Of a stretch of 6,666 nucleotides of DNA, positions 1-6,197 are shown one piece after another. Position numbers and translations under genes: made by a program. This DNA comes from Campylobacteraceae bacterium (GTDB lineage: Bacteria; Campylobacterota; Campylobacteria; Campylobacterales; Sulfurovaceae): contig JALWZI010000107.1 of assembly GCA_027002755.1 (NCBI GenBank), positions 1 to 6,666 of the forward strand. The letters are read 5' to 3'. Position 1 is the stretch's first letter, and each line of letters opens with the position of its first letter. The notes beneath the pieces are model-generated. The model saw only the letters and a list, made by a program, of their open reading frames with translations, was not told where the DNA came from and made no database searches.

Positions 1-2373
1 CCCGATTTCACCGTCAAAGAGGAGGGGGCGGGGGATCTGGAGGCTTCCCTCCTCGAGGAGCTGGAGCGTCAGGGGATGCTGGGGACCCTGGTGGAGCTGG
101 CGATCCAGATGGAGAAGCGCCGGGTGGAGGGGATGATGGAGAGCCTGGGGACCCTCTACAGCCAGGACCCGCTACTGCCGGTTTTCCCGGAGGAGGGGGA
201 GTCTCTTGCGCGGATCGAGGGGGAGATCGAGGCATTGAGAGCCTCTCTTCATGCCAGGGTGCAGCGGGTGGGGGCCTCTGCCTCGGCGGTGAAGAACTTC
301 GCCCCGATGAGTGTCGCGGAGCTCTATGCCAAAAGTTTTTTCAACAAAGAGAGCCTTGAGGAGCACAGCCATTACCGTAAATATCTCTCCCAAGACCCGG
401 AGATCGAAGCAGAGTATCAGCAGCTGCGGCAGTTGATGGAGCGCTGGACCCTGGCCAGAGAGCAGGCGGTGCTGCACCGGCTCGGGCAGCTCTACGGCCA
501 CTACCGCAATACCCGGATCGATCGGGCACGGGGGAGTGGAAGGCTCGATTTCGACGATCTGGGCTACTTCGCCTATCGGCTGCTCTATGAGAGCCTCTCG
601 AAGGAGCTGCTCTATTTCCGCCTCGACAGCCGTTTCCGGCACATTCTGCTGGACGAGTTTCAGGATACCTCCACACTGCAGTTCCTGCTCCTGCGCCCGC
701 TGATCGATGAGATCTTCGCCGGAGAGGGGCAGCAGGAGATCCGCAGCTTCTTCTATGTGGGGGATACCAAGCAGTCGCTCTACCGCTTCCGGGGCGGGGT
801 GGAGGAGCTCTTTGACCGGGTGGCCGAGACCTACGGTATCCCCATCGAAGCTCTGGAGTACAACTACCGGAGTGCCCGAAACATCGTCGAGAGTGTCAAC
901 GGATGGTTCGCCGAGCGGATGCCGGGCTATCGCCCTCAGATCCCCCATGCTGAGAAGGAGGGCTATGTGGAGGTGCTGGAGGCGGAGGAGCCGCTGCCCG
1001 AGGCGGTCGCGCAGGCACAACGGTTGATCGATCAGGGGATCGCGCCGGAGCGGATCGCCTTTCTGGTAGCGACCAACAAGGAGGGCAAGGAGCTCCAGGA
1101 ACGCTGCACCGGGGCCGGGATCCCTACGGTGCTGCAGACCAGCTCGTCACTGCGGAGCCTGCCTCAGGTGGCGGCCCTGGTGCGGATGGCGGAGCACCTC
1201 TATCGCGGCGAAGCTCTGGATGCGGCGGCCCTGCTGCACAGAAGCGGCCTCAAATCCCCTCCCGATCTGGGCTGGTATCGCCCCTGGATGGCGCCGGTGG
1301 AGCTGCTGCACCGACTGATGGAGAGCTACCAGGTCTTCGACAACGATCCCAACCTGCTCAAACTCCTGGAGTTCGCCGCCGGTTTCGAGCGGATCGACGA
1401 GTTTTTCGAAGAGTTTGAAAATTCCCGGATCCCGGTGGCGGCCGATACCCTCCGAGGGGCCGGGATCCTGACGATCCACGGCTCCAAGGGGTTGGAGTTC
1501 GATTATGTCATCGTCGCGGACCGCAGCGGCAAAGGGAGCCATGAGCGGGACCCATTGATCCCGAAATATGGGGAGAATCTGCATATCGAGCGTTTCTACT
1601 ACCGGATCAAAGGGCGGGAGCGTTTCGACGAGAGCTATGCCCGGATCCTGGAGGAGCGAAGAGCCGCGGCCCACAAGGACCGGCTCAATCTCCTCTATGT
1701 AGCGCTGACCCGGGCCGTGGAGGGGATGATCGTCCTGAAGAAGCCGGAGCAGTCGCTTTTTGAACCCCTGGAGATGGTCCCTTTCGCCAAAGGAGAACTT
1801 GCAGTACAGGAAATGAGGGAGCCGCAGCCGCAGAGCCCGGCGGTCCCGGCGGTCGTCCTGAGCGCCTACGGGCACCAGGAACTGCCGGAAAATGACGAAG
1901 AGGAGGGGGAAGGCCCCGACTACCGGGCGATCCTCTTCGGAACGGCGATGCACTACGCCCTGGAGATGCTGGATTCCTTCGCACCATCGGCTCTGTCCCG
2001 GGCGATGGATGCGGTACGCAACCGTTACGGAGCGTTGTTGCATGAGGAGGGGATCGCCGCTGTGGGAGAGCGGGTCGCTGCCTTGCTGAGAAACAGCGGA
2101 TTCCTGGCGCTGATCGACGGCGCGGTGATCCGACGGGAGCAGCCTCTGGCCTGGCGTGGGGAGCTGCTTCAGATCGATCTGCTGCTGGAGTTTCCCGAGC
2201 GGACGGTGGTGGTGGACTACAAAAGCTCCCGGAAGTTCGCCGAGAAACATCGCAAACAGGTGGGCCGATATGTCCAGGCGGTGGAAGAGATCCTGGGACG
2301 TCCCGCCTCCGGGGTGCTGGTCTATCTGACCGAAGAGGGGGTGGAGATGGAGAGAGTGAAGAATGAAGAGTGA
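1..2373 (+). CDS. addA: AddA/RecB-type helicase-nuclease, 5' partial
   Basis: ATP-driven 3'-5' helicase with a fused nuclease, acting in the cytoplasm with an AddB-type partner to resect double-strand breaks for RecA. The frame is open from base 1, so the start and the Walker A motif lie upstream. 790 residues are visible; family members in this phylum have roughly 900. Seen here, numbered from base 1: motif II LLDEFQDTS (216-224), motif III GDTKQSLYRFRGG (254-266), motif IV LEYNYRSARNIV (285-296), motif V with TIHGSKGLEF (489-501), motif VI NLLYVALTRA (563-572). The C-terminal PD-(D/E)XK nuclease follows: His651 (HYALE), Asp726 (QIDLLLE), Asp739 and Lys741 (VVDYKSS), then Gln753 and Tyr757 (QVGRY). 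All expected catalytic residues are present, so both activities should be intact. The last five codons (VKNEE, stop) lie within a heptamer repeat array. Internal ATG codons such as the one at 76 are not the true start. Family assignment is firm; AddA rather than RecB is by phylum context. Confidence 0.93.
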   Translation, partial: PDFTVKEEGAGDLEASLLEELERQGMLGTLVELAIQMEKRRVEGMMESLGTLYSQDPLLPVFPEEGESLARIEGEIEALRASLHARVQRVGASASAVKNFAPMSVAELYAKSFFNKESLEEHSHYRKYLSQDPEIEAEYQQLRQLMERWTLAREQAVLHRLGQLYGHYRNTRIDRARGSGRLDFDDLGYFAYRLLYESLSKELLYFRLDSRFRHILLDEFQDTSTLQFLLLRPLIDEIFAGEGQQEIRSFFYVGDTKQSLYRFRGGVEELFDRVAETYGIPIEALEYNYRSARNIVESVNGWFAERMPGYRPQIPHAEKEGYVEVLEAEEPLPEAVAQAQRLIDQGIAPERIAFLVATNKEGKELQERCTGAGIPTVLQTSSSLRSLPQVAALVRMAEHLYRGEALDAAALLHRSGLKSPPDLGWYRPWMAPVELLHRLMESYQVFDNDPNLLKLLEFAAGFERIDEFFEEFENSRIPVAADTLRGAGILTIHGSKGLEFDYVIVADRSGKGSHERDPLIPKYGENLHIERFYYRIKGRERFDESYARILEERRAAAHKDRLNLLYVALTRAVEGMIVLKKPEQSLFEPLEMVPFAKGELAVQEMREPQPQSPAVPAVVLSAYGHQELPENDEEEGEGPDYRAILFGTAMHYALEMLDSFAPSALSRAMDAVRNRYGALLHEEGIAAVGERVAALLRNSGFLALIDGAVIRREQPLAWRGELLQIDLLLEFPERTVVVDYKSSRKFAEKHRKQVGRYVQAVEEILGRPASGVLVYLTEEGVEMERVKNEE

Positions 2374-2462
2374 GGAGTGAGGAGTGAGGAGTGAGGAATG
2401 AGGAATGAGGAATGAGGAATGAGGAATGAGGAATGAGGAATGAGGAATGAGGAATGAGGAAT
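2354..2462 (+). repeat. Tandem heptamer array GARTGAR, 15 units plus a partial
   Basis: Uninterrupted 7-base units: GAGTGAA, GAATGAA, then four GAGTGAG (2368-2395), nine GAATGAG (2396-2458) and a trailing GAAT. The variants are in blocks, as expected from slipped-strand expansion. The first three units overlap the end of the upstream helicase gene and include its TGA stop (2371-2373). The array ends about 50 bases before the -10 box of rplM. No terminator hairpin is visible between the helicase gene and rplM, so transcription may run through it. Every GAATGAG unit carries the start-stop overlap ATGA, and each unit junction carries AGGA. Confidence 0.95.
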
Positions 2463-2499
2463 TTGTTTCTTAAAATTTGTTGAAATTCAGTGATATTTA

Positions 2500-2524
2500 A
2501 GAATAAAACCCTATAATCCCGCTT
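2500..2524 (+). promoter_or_regulatory. Probable housekeeping promoter of rplM-rpsI
   Basis: A perfect TATAAT lies at 2512-2517, about 50 bases before the rplM start, within AT-rich DNA (2462-2510). No convincing -35 hexamer sits at the normal spacing: TTGAAA at 2480-2485 is about 26 bases away. This fits promoters of Campylobacter and Helicobacter, where the -10 box dominates and the upstream region is AT-rich. Transcription would start near 2524, giving a leader of about 40 bases. Inferred from sequence only. Confidence 0.6.
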
Positions 2525-2525
2525 A

Positions 2526-2544
2526 CCAAACGGTTCGACCGTGG
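2526..2544 (+). promoter_or_regulatory. Hairpin in the rplM mRNA leader
   Basis: CCA-AA-CGGT-TCG-ACCG-TGG can fold into a 4-bp stem with a 3-base loop, extended by three more pairs across an AA bulge. It would occupy the first 20 or so bases of the leader, ahead of the AAGGA ribosome binding site (2554-2558). It may simply stabilise the 5' end. It could also be a binding site for L13, which represses its own operon in other bacteria, but there is no direct evidence of that here. Confidence 0.35.
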
Positions 2545-2565
2545 AAATCATACAAGGAAACGATC

Positions 2566-2991
2566 ATGAAAATGACAAAAGTCGTCAAGCCTCATGAAGT
2601 AGAGCGGGACTGGATCCTGATCGATGCGGAAGGCAAGACCTTCGGCCGCATCCTCACCGAAGCCGCTACCTACCTGCGAGGCAAGCACAAGCCCTCTTTC
2701 ACCCCCAACGTCGACTGTGGGGACTACGTCGTCATCATCAACGCCAAGAAGGCGGTCTTCAGCGGGAACAAGCTGGAGGACAAAGAGTATTTCCGCCACA
2801 GCGGATATTTCGGAAGCACCAAGAGTAACAAGCTTTCCGATATGCTGGAGAACCACACCGAGAAGCTCTATCGCCTGGCGGTCCGGGGCATGCTGCCCAA
2901 GACCAAACTGGGCCGTCAGATGCTCAAGAAGCTCAAAGTCTACGAAGGCGCCGAGCATCCCCACACTGCACAACTGAACAAAGGAAAGTAA
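2566..2991 (+). CDS. rplM: 50S ribosomal protein L13
   Basis: Early-assembling protein of the large ribosomal subunit that binds 23S rRNA. The 141 residues match the usual length (142 in E. coli). Conserved family blocks can be followed through the protein: RDW near residue 14, [30 protein letters not shown], then [17 protein letters not shown] and EHPH.AQ at the C-terminus. ATG 2566 is chosen because AAGGA (2554-2558) sits 7 bases upstream and the N-terminus aligns with the family. It is the first gene of a two-gene operon and ends one base before rpsI, so the two are probably translationally coupled. No anomalies seen. Confidence 0.98.
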   Translation: MKMTKVVKPHEVERDWILIDAEGKTFGRILTEAATYLRGKHKPSFTPNVDCGDYVVIINAKKAVFSGNKLEDKEYFRHSGYFGSTKSNKLSDMLENHTEKLYRLAVRGMLPKTKLGRQMLKKLKVYEGAEHPHTAQLNKGK

Positions 2992-2992
2992 G

Positions 2993-3382
2993 ATGGCGAC
3001 AGTTTACGCAACCGGTAAAAGAAAAACGGCAATCGCCAAAGTCTGGCTGACTCCCGGCAACGGCGGGATCATTGTCAACGGTAAGAGCCTGGACGAGTGG
3101 CTGGGCGGTCACGAAACCCTCAAGATGAAGGTAAAGCTCCCTCTGGAAGCGACCAAGCAGCTGGAAGCGGTCACCGTCAAGGCGACGACCCTCGGCGGCG
3201 GCTACAGTGCCCAGGCCGATGCCCTCAAGCACGGCATCTCCAAGGCCCTGGTAGAGTATGAGCCCGCCTTCCGGGCCATCCTCAAGCCTATGGGTCTGCT
3301 CACCCGCGACGCCCGTGTCGTCGAGCGGAAAAAATACGGAAAGAAAAAAGCGAGAAGAAGCCCCCAGTTCTCCAAGCGCTAA
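2993..3382 (+). CDS. rpsI: 30S ribosomal protein S9
   Basis: Small-subunit protein whose C-terminal tail reaches into the P site and contacts the tRNA anticodon stem. The 129 residues match the family's usual length. Visible signatures are the N-terminal [22 protein letters not shown], the central glycine-rich [19 protein letters not shown], and the C-terminal [21 protein letters not shown] followed by the invariant PQFSKR. The ATG lies one base after the rplM stop, and its ribosome site (AAAGGAAAG) overlaps the last rplM codons, which indicates coupled translation. A likely terminator follows 13 bases after the stop. Confidence 0.98.
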   Translation: MATVYATGKRKTAIAKVWLTPGNGGIIVNGKSLDEWLGGHETLKMKVKLPLEATKQLEAVTVKATTLGGGYSAQADALKHGISKALVEYEPAFRAILKPMGLLTRDARVVERKKYGKKKARRSPQFSKR

Positions 3383-3395
3383 TCTTTTCTCTCCC

Positions 3396-3424
3396 GAAGC
3401 CCTCTGCGGCTTCATCTTCTCCTC
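3396..3424 (+). terminator. Likely terminator of rplM-rpsI
   Basis: GAAGCC (3396-3401) pairs perfectly with GGCTTC (3408-3413) around a 6-base loop, followed by pyrimidine-rich ATCTTCTCCTC. It starts 13 bases after the rpsI stop. The U-run is broken by C residues, so it is not a textbook terminator; a T6 run lies further on at about 3439-3444. The opposite strand has no U-rich tail after this stem, so it should work only for plus-strand transcription. Confidence 0.45.
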
Positions 3425-3587
3425 AAATATCACATCAATTTTTTATTCGTCTCTTTTCATTGCCATACAACCGAAAAATGCATCTTTCGGATCTGATACT
3501 GAAATGGTGTGCTTATGCCTGGATCAAAATGGCCGATGTAGATGTATATGATTTGCACTAAACCGGAGAAATGGATCGGATAGGAAA

Positions 3588-3630
3588 GAAAAAACCCGTT
3601 GAAGATACAACCCCCGGAGGAGGGGGGCTG
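3588..3630 (-). terminator. Candidate terminator for the minus-strand nitrate reductase operon
   Basis: Read on the minus strand, CAGCCCCC pairs with GGGGGTTG across a CTCCTCC loop (8 pairs, one G-U). After it comes a small GTTG/CAAC stem (3608-3611 with 3598-3601), then GGG and six T (3594-3589). The stem next to the T-run is short, and the element is about 185 bases after the narB stop, so this is a moderate candidate. Read on the plus strand, the same hairpin displays GGAGGAG in its loop and has no T-run. Confidence 0.35.
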
Positions 3631-3654
3631 CTAAAGAAGGGAATGAATCCATTC

Positions 3655-3667
3655 AAAAGGAGGAAAA
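3655..3667 (+). promoter_or_regulatory. Very strong Shine-Dalgarno before a 27-codon ORF
   Basis: AAAAGGAGG (3655-3663), followed by four A and then ATG at 3668. It is closer to the anti-Shine-Dalgarno consensus than the site of any proven gene in the window (AAGGA before rplM and narB). The spacing is short but usable. This site is the main argument that something is translated in this gap. Confidence 0.45.
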
Positions 3668-3751
3668 ATGAATTCGATGGTCGGTTGGTATCGCGTTGTC
3701 GGTGGGAAGCCGACACTGGAAGTATGCCTTCCAAAGTATAACCGAAGTTAA
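3668..3751 (+). CDS. Possible 27-residue small ORF, function unknown
   Basis: No family recognised. The ORF starts MNSMVGWYRVVGG and ends PKYNRS, has one Cys, one Trp and two Tyr, and has neither a membrane segment nor a signal peptide. It is supported mainly by the strong Shine-Dalgarno just upstream. Third codon positions are only about half G or C, clearly less biased than in the long neighbouring genes, so it is either young, foreign or not coding. The stop TAA directly abuts an ATG (3752) that opens a 17-codon T-rich ORF, MRIFLNYFLFLLSLYFS, ending at 3805. The same bases can fold into a three-way-junction RNA, which is a competing explanation. Confidence 0.25.
   Translation: MNSMVGWYRVVGGKPTLEVCLPKYNRS
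3681..3745. other. Potential three-way-junction RNA fold
   Basis: Three perfect 6-bp stems nest in 65 bases: outer TCGGTT (3681-3686) with AACCGA (3740-3745); TGTCGG (3697-3702) with CCGACA (3710-3715), loop TGGGAAG; TGGAAG (3717-3722) with CTTCCA (3728-3733), loop TATGC. The stems have no G-U pairs, so they could form on either strand: as part of a plus-strand leader or RNA, or in the 3' untranslated region of narB. An alternative pairing exists because GTCGG occurs twice (3680-3684 and 3698-3702). It matches no riboswitch, SRP, tmRNA or 6S pattern that I know. Confidence 0.35.
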
Positions 3752-3813
3752 ATGAGAATTTTTCTTAATTATTTCCTTTTTCTCCTCTCCTTATATTTTT
3801 CATAAGCATTGCT

Positions 3814-6135
3814 TCAGTCGGATCGCTTTTTTCCCGGCATCTCCTGTTTCATTCCGCTTTTACGAAAATCTGTTCGCTTTTCACTCCGATGCTCCAGTTC
3901 TCCGGCGATTTCCTCCTCTTTGAGCACGATCCCTTTGGGCACCTTTTCGCTGTGCAGCTGCACGGCGGTCTGTTTGTAGTTGGGCTCGAAGGATTTGGGA
4001 TCGAAGAGCGATTGTGTCAACTCGTTGACCAGCTGGGTGTTGAAGTGGAAGGGGACGAAGATGGTGCCTTCTCGTACGACTTCGGTCACGCGAACGATGA
4101 CGTTTTCCACTTTGCCCCGCGGAGAGCTCAGTGCGATGCGATCACCCGATTGGACCTGCAGTTTTTCGGCGTCCTTGGGGCTCAGCTCCACCCAGGCTTC
4201 GGGGGCCAGGTCTTCGAGAATCTTGATGGTGCCGGTTTTGGTGCGGGTGTGGAACTGCTCCACGGTACGGCCGGTGTTGAGGATGAGAGGGAAGGCGGTG
4301 CAGACGTCCTCTTCCATCGGTTGCCACTCGGCAAAGACGAATTTGGGTTTGCCCTCGGGGTTTCTGGTCGGCATGTCGGGGGTATAGAGGCGCGGAGTCC
4401 CTTCGGGGCGCTCCTCGTTGCAGGGCCACTGGATGCCGCCGAGACGCTCGATCTTTTCGTAGGTCATGCCGCTGTAGTCGCAGAGGCGCCCTTTGCTCAC
4501 CCTTTTCCACTCCTCGAAGGCGTCTTCGGGTTCGCTCCACCCTTTGAAGAGCAGCTCGTGCTTGCCCTCGAAGTATTTGGAAAACTCCAGGACGATCTCG
4601 AAGTCGCTTTTGGAATCCTTGTAGTTGGGGACCGACTTTTTGGCCAGGTTGCAGCGGCGCTCGCTGTTGGTGTAGGTGCCGGTCTTTTCGCTCCAGGTGG
4701 CGGCGCCGAAGAGCACGTCGGCCAGTTCGGCGGTGTCGCTCATGAAGCTGTCCTGCACCACCAGCATCTCCAGCTTCGCCAGGGCTTTGCGAAGCCGCGG
4801 CTGATCGGGGTAGCTCACCAGGGGGTTGGTGGCGACGACCCAGAGGGCTTTGATCTCACCCCGTTCGATCGCCTCGATGATCTGGGGGTAGGCATAGCCC
4901 CGCTCGGTGGGGACCAACGCTTCGGGGACGCCGACGATGCGGGCGTATTCGGCCCGATCGGCGGGGTTTTTGAAGTCGCGGTAGCCGGGGATGGAGCTGG
5001 TGAAGCCGCTTTCGCGGGTGCCCATGGCGTTGCACTGGCCGGTGATGCTCATGGGAGCACCCCCCGGTTTGCCCAGGTTTCCGGTCATCAGGGCCAGGTT
5101 GACGATGGCGCTGACGGTGTCGGTGCCCATCGCCGACTGGTTGACCCCCATGGTCCAGGCGCTCATGGCCGCTTCGGCTCCGGCGTAGAGGCGGGCCACT
5201 TCGTAGAGGGTTTTGACGTCGATGCCGGTGATGTGGGCCACCTCCTGGGGCGGATATTTCTGGATCTTTTTGATGAACTCTTTGTAGCCTGCGGTGCGCT
5301 CTTTAATGAACGTCTCGTCCATCCACCCCTGCTCGTGAATGATGTAGCAAAGTCCGTTGATCAGCGCCAGGTCGGTGCGGGGTTTGATGGGGAGGTAGAT
5401 GTCGGCCATGTTGGCGGTTTTGCTATGGCGGGGGTCGACGACGATGATTGTGGGCTTTTTGCCCCGAACCTGCTTGTTGCGGGCGATGTGGAGCTTCAGG
5501 ATCGGGTGGTTGTCGGCGATGTTGGCGCCGATGAGCATGATCACCTCGGCATGGCTGAAATCCTCGTAGCAGCCCGGAGGACCGTCGCTGCCGAAGCTCT
5601 GTTTGTACCCCATTACCGCGCTGGCCATGCAAAGCGTCGTGTTGCCGTCGTAGTTGTTGCTCTCCAGCCCCAGCTGGACGAATTTGCCGAGAGTATAGAA
5701 CTCTTCGGTGAGCAGTTGCCCCGTGGAGATGACGCCCACGGCCTTTTTGCCGTGCTTTTCCTGGATGGCTTTGAACTTGTCGCTGACCGTTTTGAAGGCT
5801 TCGTCCCAGCTCACCTGCTGGAAGCTGCCGTTTCGCTTGATCATCGCCCCCGGAAGTCTTGTGGGGGCCCGCACCATCTCGTGTTCGCTGAGCCCTTTTG
5901 GGCAGAGCGTCCCGCGGTTGACCGGATGGTCGGGGTCGCCCTTCACATAGACCGGATCGCCGTTTTTGACCCCGATGTAGAGGCCGCACCCCACGCCGCA
6001 GTAGCCGCAGGTGGAGCGCACCCACTTGTCGGGGGCTTTGGATTTGGCGACCTTACCGAAAAAAGGATCGTCGACCAGGGAATATTTCTCCTCTTTGATA
6101 TCCAGTCCCAAAAGCTCTTTGATTTTTCCTATCAT
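3814..6135 (-). CDS. narB: Molybdopterin nitrate reductase, NarB/NasA type (cytoplasmic)
   Basis: Catalytic subunit predicted to reduce nitrate to nitrite at a Mo-bis-MGD centre. Of 773 residues, the N-terminal [4Fe-4S] site has Cys43, Cys46, Cys50 and Cys78 (CX2CX3CX27C), with Lys80 after it for electron transfer. Cys169 in LCMASAV is the expected Mo ligand, as in Nap/Nas enzymes, followed by SFGSDGPPGCYEDF, typical of the assimilatory branch. The MGD-binding domain spans about 615-728 (LNTGRTVEQFHTRTKTG onward), and a charged tail follows. There is no twin-arginine signal, and no C-terminal [2Fe-2S] domain of the kind found in some NasA proteins, so an external electron donor is needed. The start is fixed by AAGGA (6142-6146), 6 bases upstream. 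It lies 62 bases after a DmsC-like gene on the same strand. Formate dehydrogenase is less likely given LCMASAV; the nitrate substrate is inferred from family motifs. Confidence 0.85.
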   Translation of the reverse strand: MIGKIKELLGLDIKEEKYSLVDDPFFGKVAKSKAPDKWVRSTCGYCGVGCGLYIGVKNGDPVYVKGDPDHPVNRGTLCPKGLSEHEMVRAPTRLPGAMIKRNGSFQQVSWDEAFKTVSDKFKAIQEKHGKKAVGVISTGQLLTEEFYTLGKFVQLGLESNNYDGNTTLCMASAVMGYKQSFGSDGPPGCYEDFSHAEVIMLIGANIADNHPILKLHIARNKQVRGKKPTIIVVDPRHSKTANMADIYLPIKPRTDLALINGLCYIIHEQGWMDETFIKERTAGYKEFIKKIQKYPPQEVAHITGIDVKTLYEVARLYAGAEAAMSAWTMGVNQSAMGTDTVSAIVNLALMTGNLGKPGGAPMSITGQCNAMGTRESGFTSSIPGYRDFKNPADRAEYARIVGVPEALVPTERGYAYPQIIEAIERGEIKALWVVATNPLVSYPDQPRLRKALAKLEMLVVQDSFMSDTAELADVLFGAATWSEKTGTYTNSERRCNLAKKSVPNYKDSKSDFEIVLEFSKYFEGKHELLFKGWSEPEDAFEEWKRVSKGRLCDYSGMTYEKIERLGGIQWPCNEERPEGTPRLYTPDMPTRNPEGKPKFVFAEWQPMEEDVCTAFPLILNTGRTVEQFHTRTKTGTIKILEDLAPEAWVELSPKDAEKLQVQSGDRIALSSPRGKVENVIVRVTEVVREGTIFVPFHFNTQLVNELTQSLFDPKSFEPNYKQTAVQLHSEKVPKGIVLKEEEIAGELEHRSEKRTDFRKSGMKQEMPGKKRSD

Positions 6136-6147
6136 TTTAAATCCTTA

Positions 6148-6179
6148 TCCCAATATACCAAATCACCAATACACCAATA
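6148..6179 (-). repeat. Degenerate tandem octamer repeat in the operon spacer
   Basis: Read on the minus strand: TATTGGTG, TATTGGTG, ATTTGGTA, TATTGGGA, i.e. two perfect and two imperfect copies end to end. The array stops just before the AAGGA ribosome site of narB, so copy number sets the distance between that site and the upstream hairpin. Like the heptamer array at 2354-2462, it lies just after the end of a gene. Confidence 0.6.
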
Positions 6180-6182
6180 ACC

Positions 6183-6197
6183 CGGGGCGAAGCCCCG
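6183..6197 (-). other. GC hairpin directly after the DmsC-like gene
   Basis: On the minus strand, CGGGGC pairs perfectly with GCCCCG around a TTC loop, starting at the first base after the TGA stop (6198-6200). It is followed by GGGTTATTGG rather than a U-run, so full termination is unlikely. A processing or stability hairpin, or partial attenuation that lowers narB expression relative to the upstream genes, fits better. Confidence 0.5.

Larger units (their letters stand above)
3383..3813. other. Intergenic gap between convergent operons
   Basis: The only long gene-free stretch. It is visibly more AT-rich than the flanking genes. From left to right it holds the rpsI terminator candidate; a T-rich stretch (about 3436-3460); a CCGAAA/TTTCGG hairpin (3471-3490) with no U-run; a weak -10-like TATGAT (3547-3552); a G/C-rich hairpin with an A6 run beside it (3588-3630); a strong Shine-Dalgarno with a 27-codon ORF (3655-3751); and a T-rich run (3755-3800) up to the 3' end of the nitrate reductase gene. 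No tRNA, rRNA or recognised RNA family was seen. Confidence 0.8.

Noticed and set aside
2354..2462. Heptamer array considered as a CRISPR array
   Set aside because: Units are 7 bases, directly joined, with no spacers and no cas genes nearby.
172..2551. Long minus-strand frames opposite addA (172-1020, 1147-2250, 1685-2551)
   Set aside because: They lie opposite a gene with all helicase and nuclease motifs. The last one gains a repetitive SSFLIPH-type N-terminus only by reading the heptamer array backwards.
2548..3433. Minus-strand frames opposite rplM and rpsI
   Set aside because: Antisense to two unmistakable ribosomal protein genes; no motif or ribosome site supports them.
3471..3490. CCGAAA/TTTCGG hairpin considered as a terminator
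   Set aside because: Neither strand has a U-run after the stem; left as an unexplained inverted repeat.
3491..3505. CTGATACTGAAA considered as a hammerhead ribozyme core
   Set aside because: The CUGAUGA and GAAA core elements do not match in order and no flanking stems fit.
3258..3551. 97-codon plus-strand frame running from rpsI into the gap
   Set aside because: Its first part is an out-of-frame reading of rpsI, the rest passes through terminator and AT-rich spacer, and it has no ribosome site.
3478..3561. 27-codon frame (starts MHLSDLILKW) in the gap
   Set aside because: There is no ribosome site before the ATG, which lies in the loop of the 3471-3490 hairpin; length is within chance.
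3571..3741. 56-codon frame overlapping the 27-codon ORF in another frame
   Set aside because: GGAG lies only two bases from its ATG, third positions show no host-like G/C bias, and the sequence is low-complexity (poly-Lys, poly-Gly).
3747..3753. GTTAAAT considered as an integron attC core (GTTRRRY)
   Set aside because: No matching RYYYAAC partner at the proper distance and no integrase in the window.
3889..6180. 763-codon open frame on the plus strand antisense to nearly all of narB
   Set aside because: It mirrors narB, whose strong third-position G/C bias removes stops from the opposing frame. Its translation is low in recognisable motifs and rich in Gly, Val, Asp and Phe. narB has full family motifs, so the antisense frame is a shadow.
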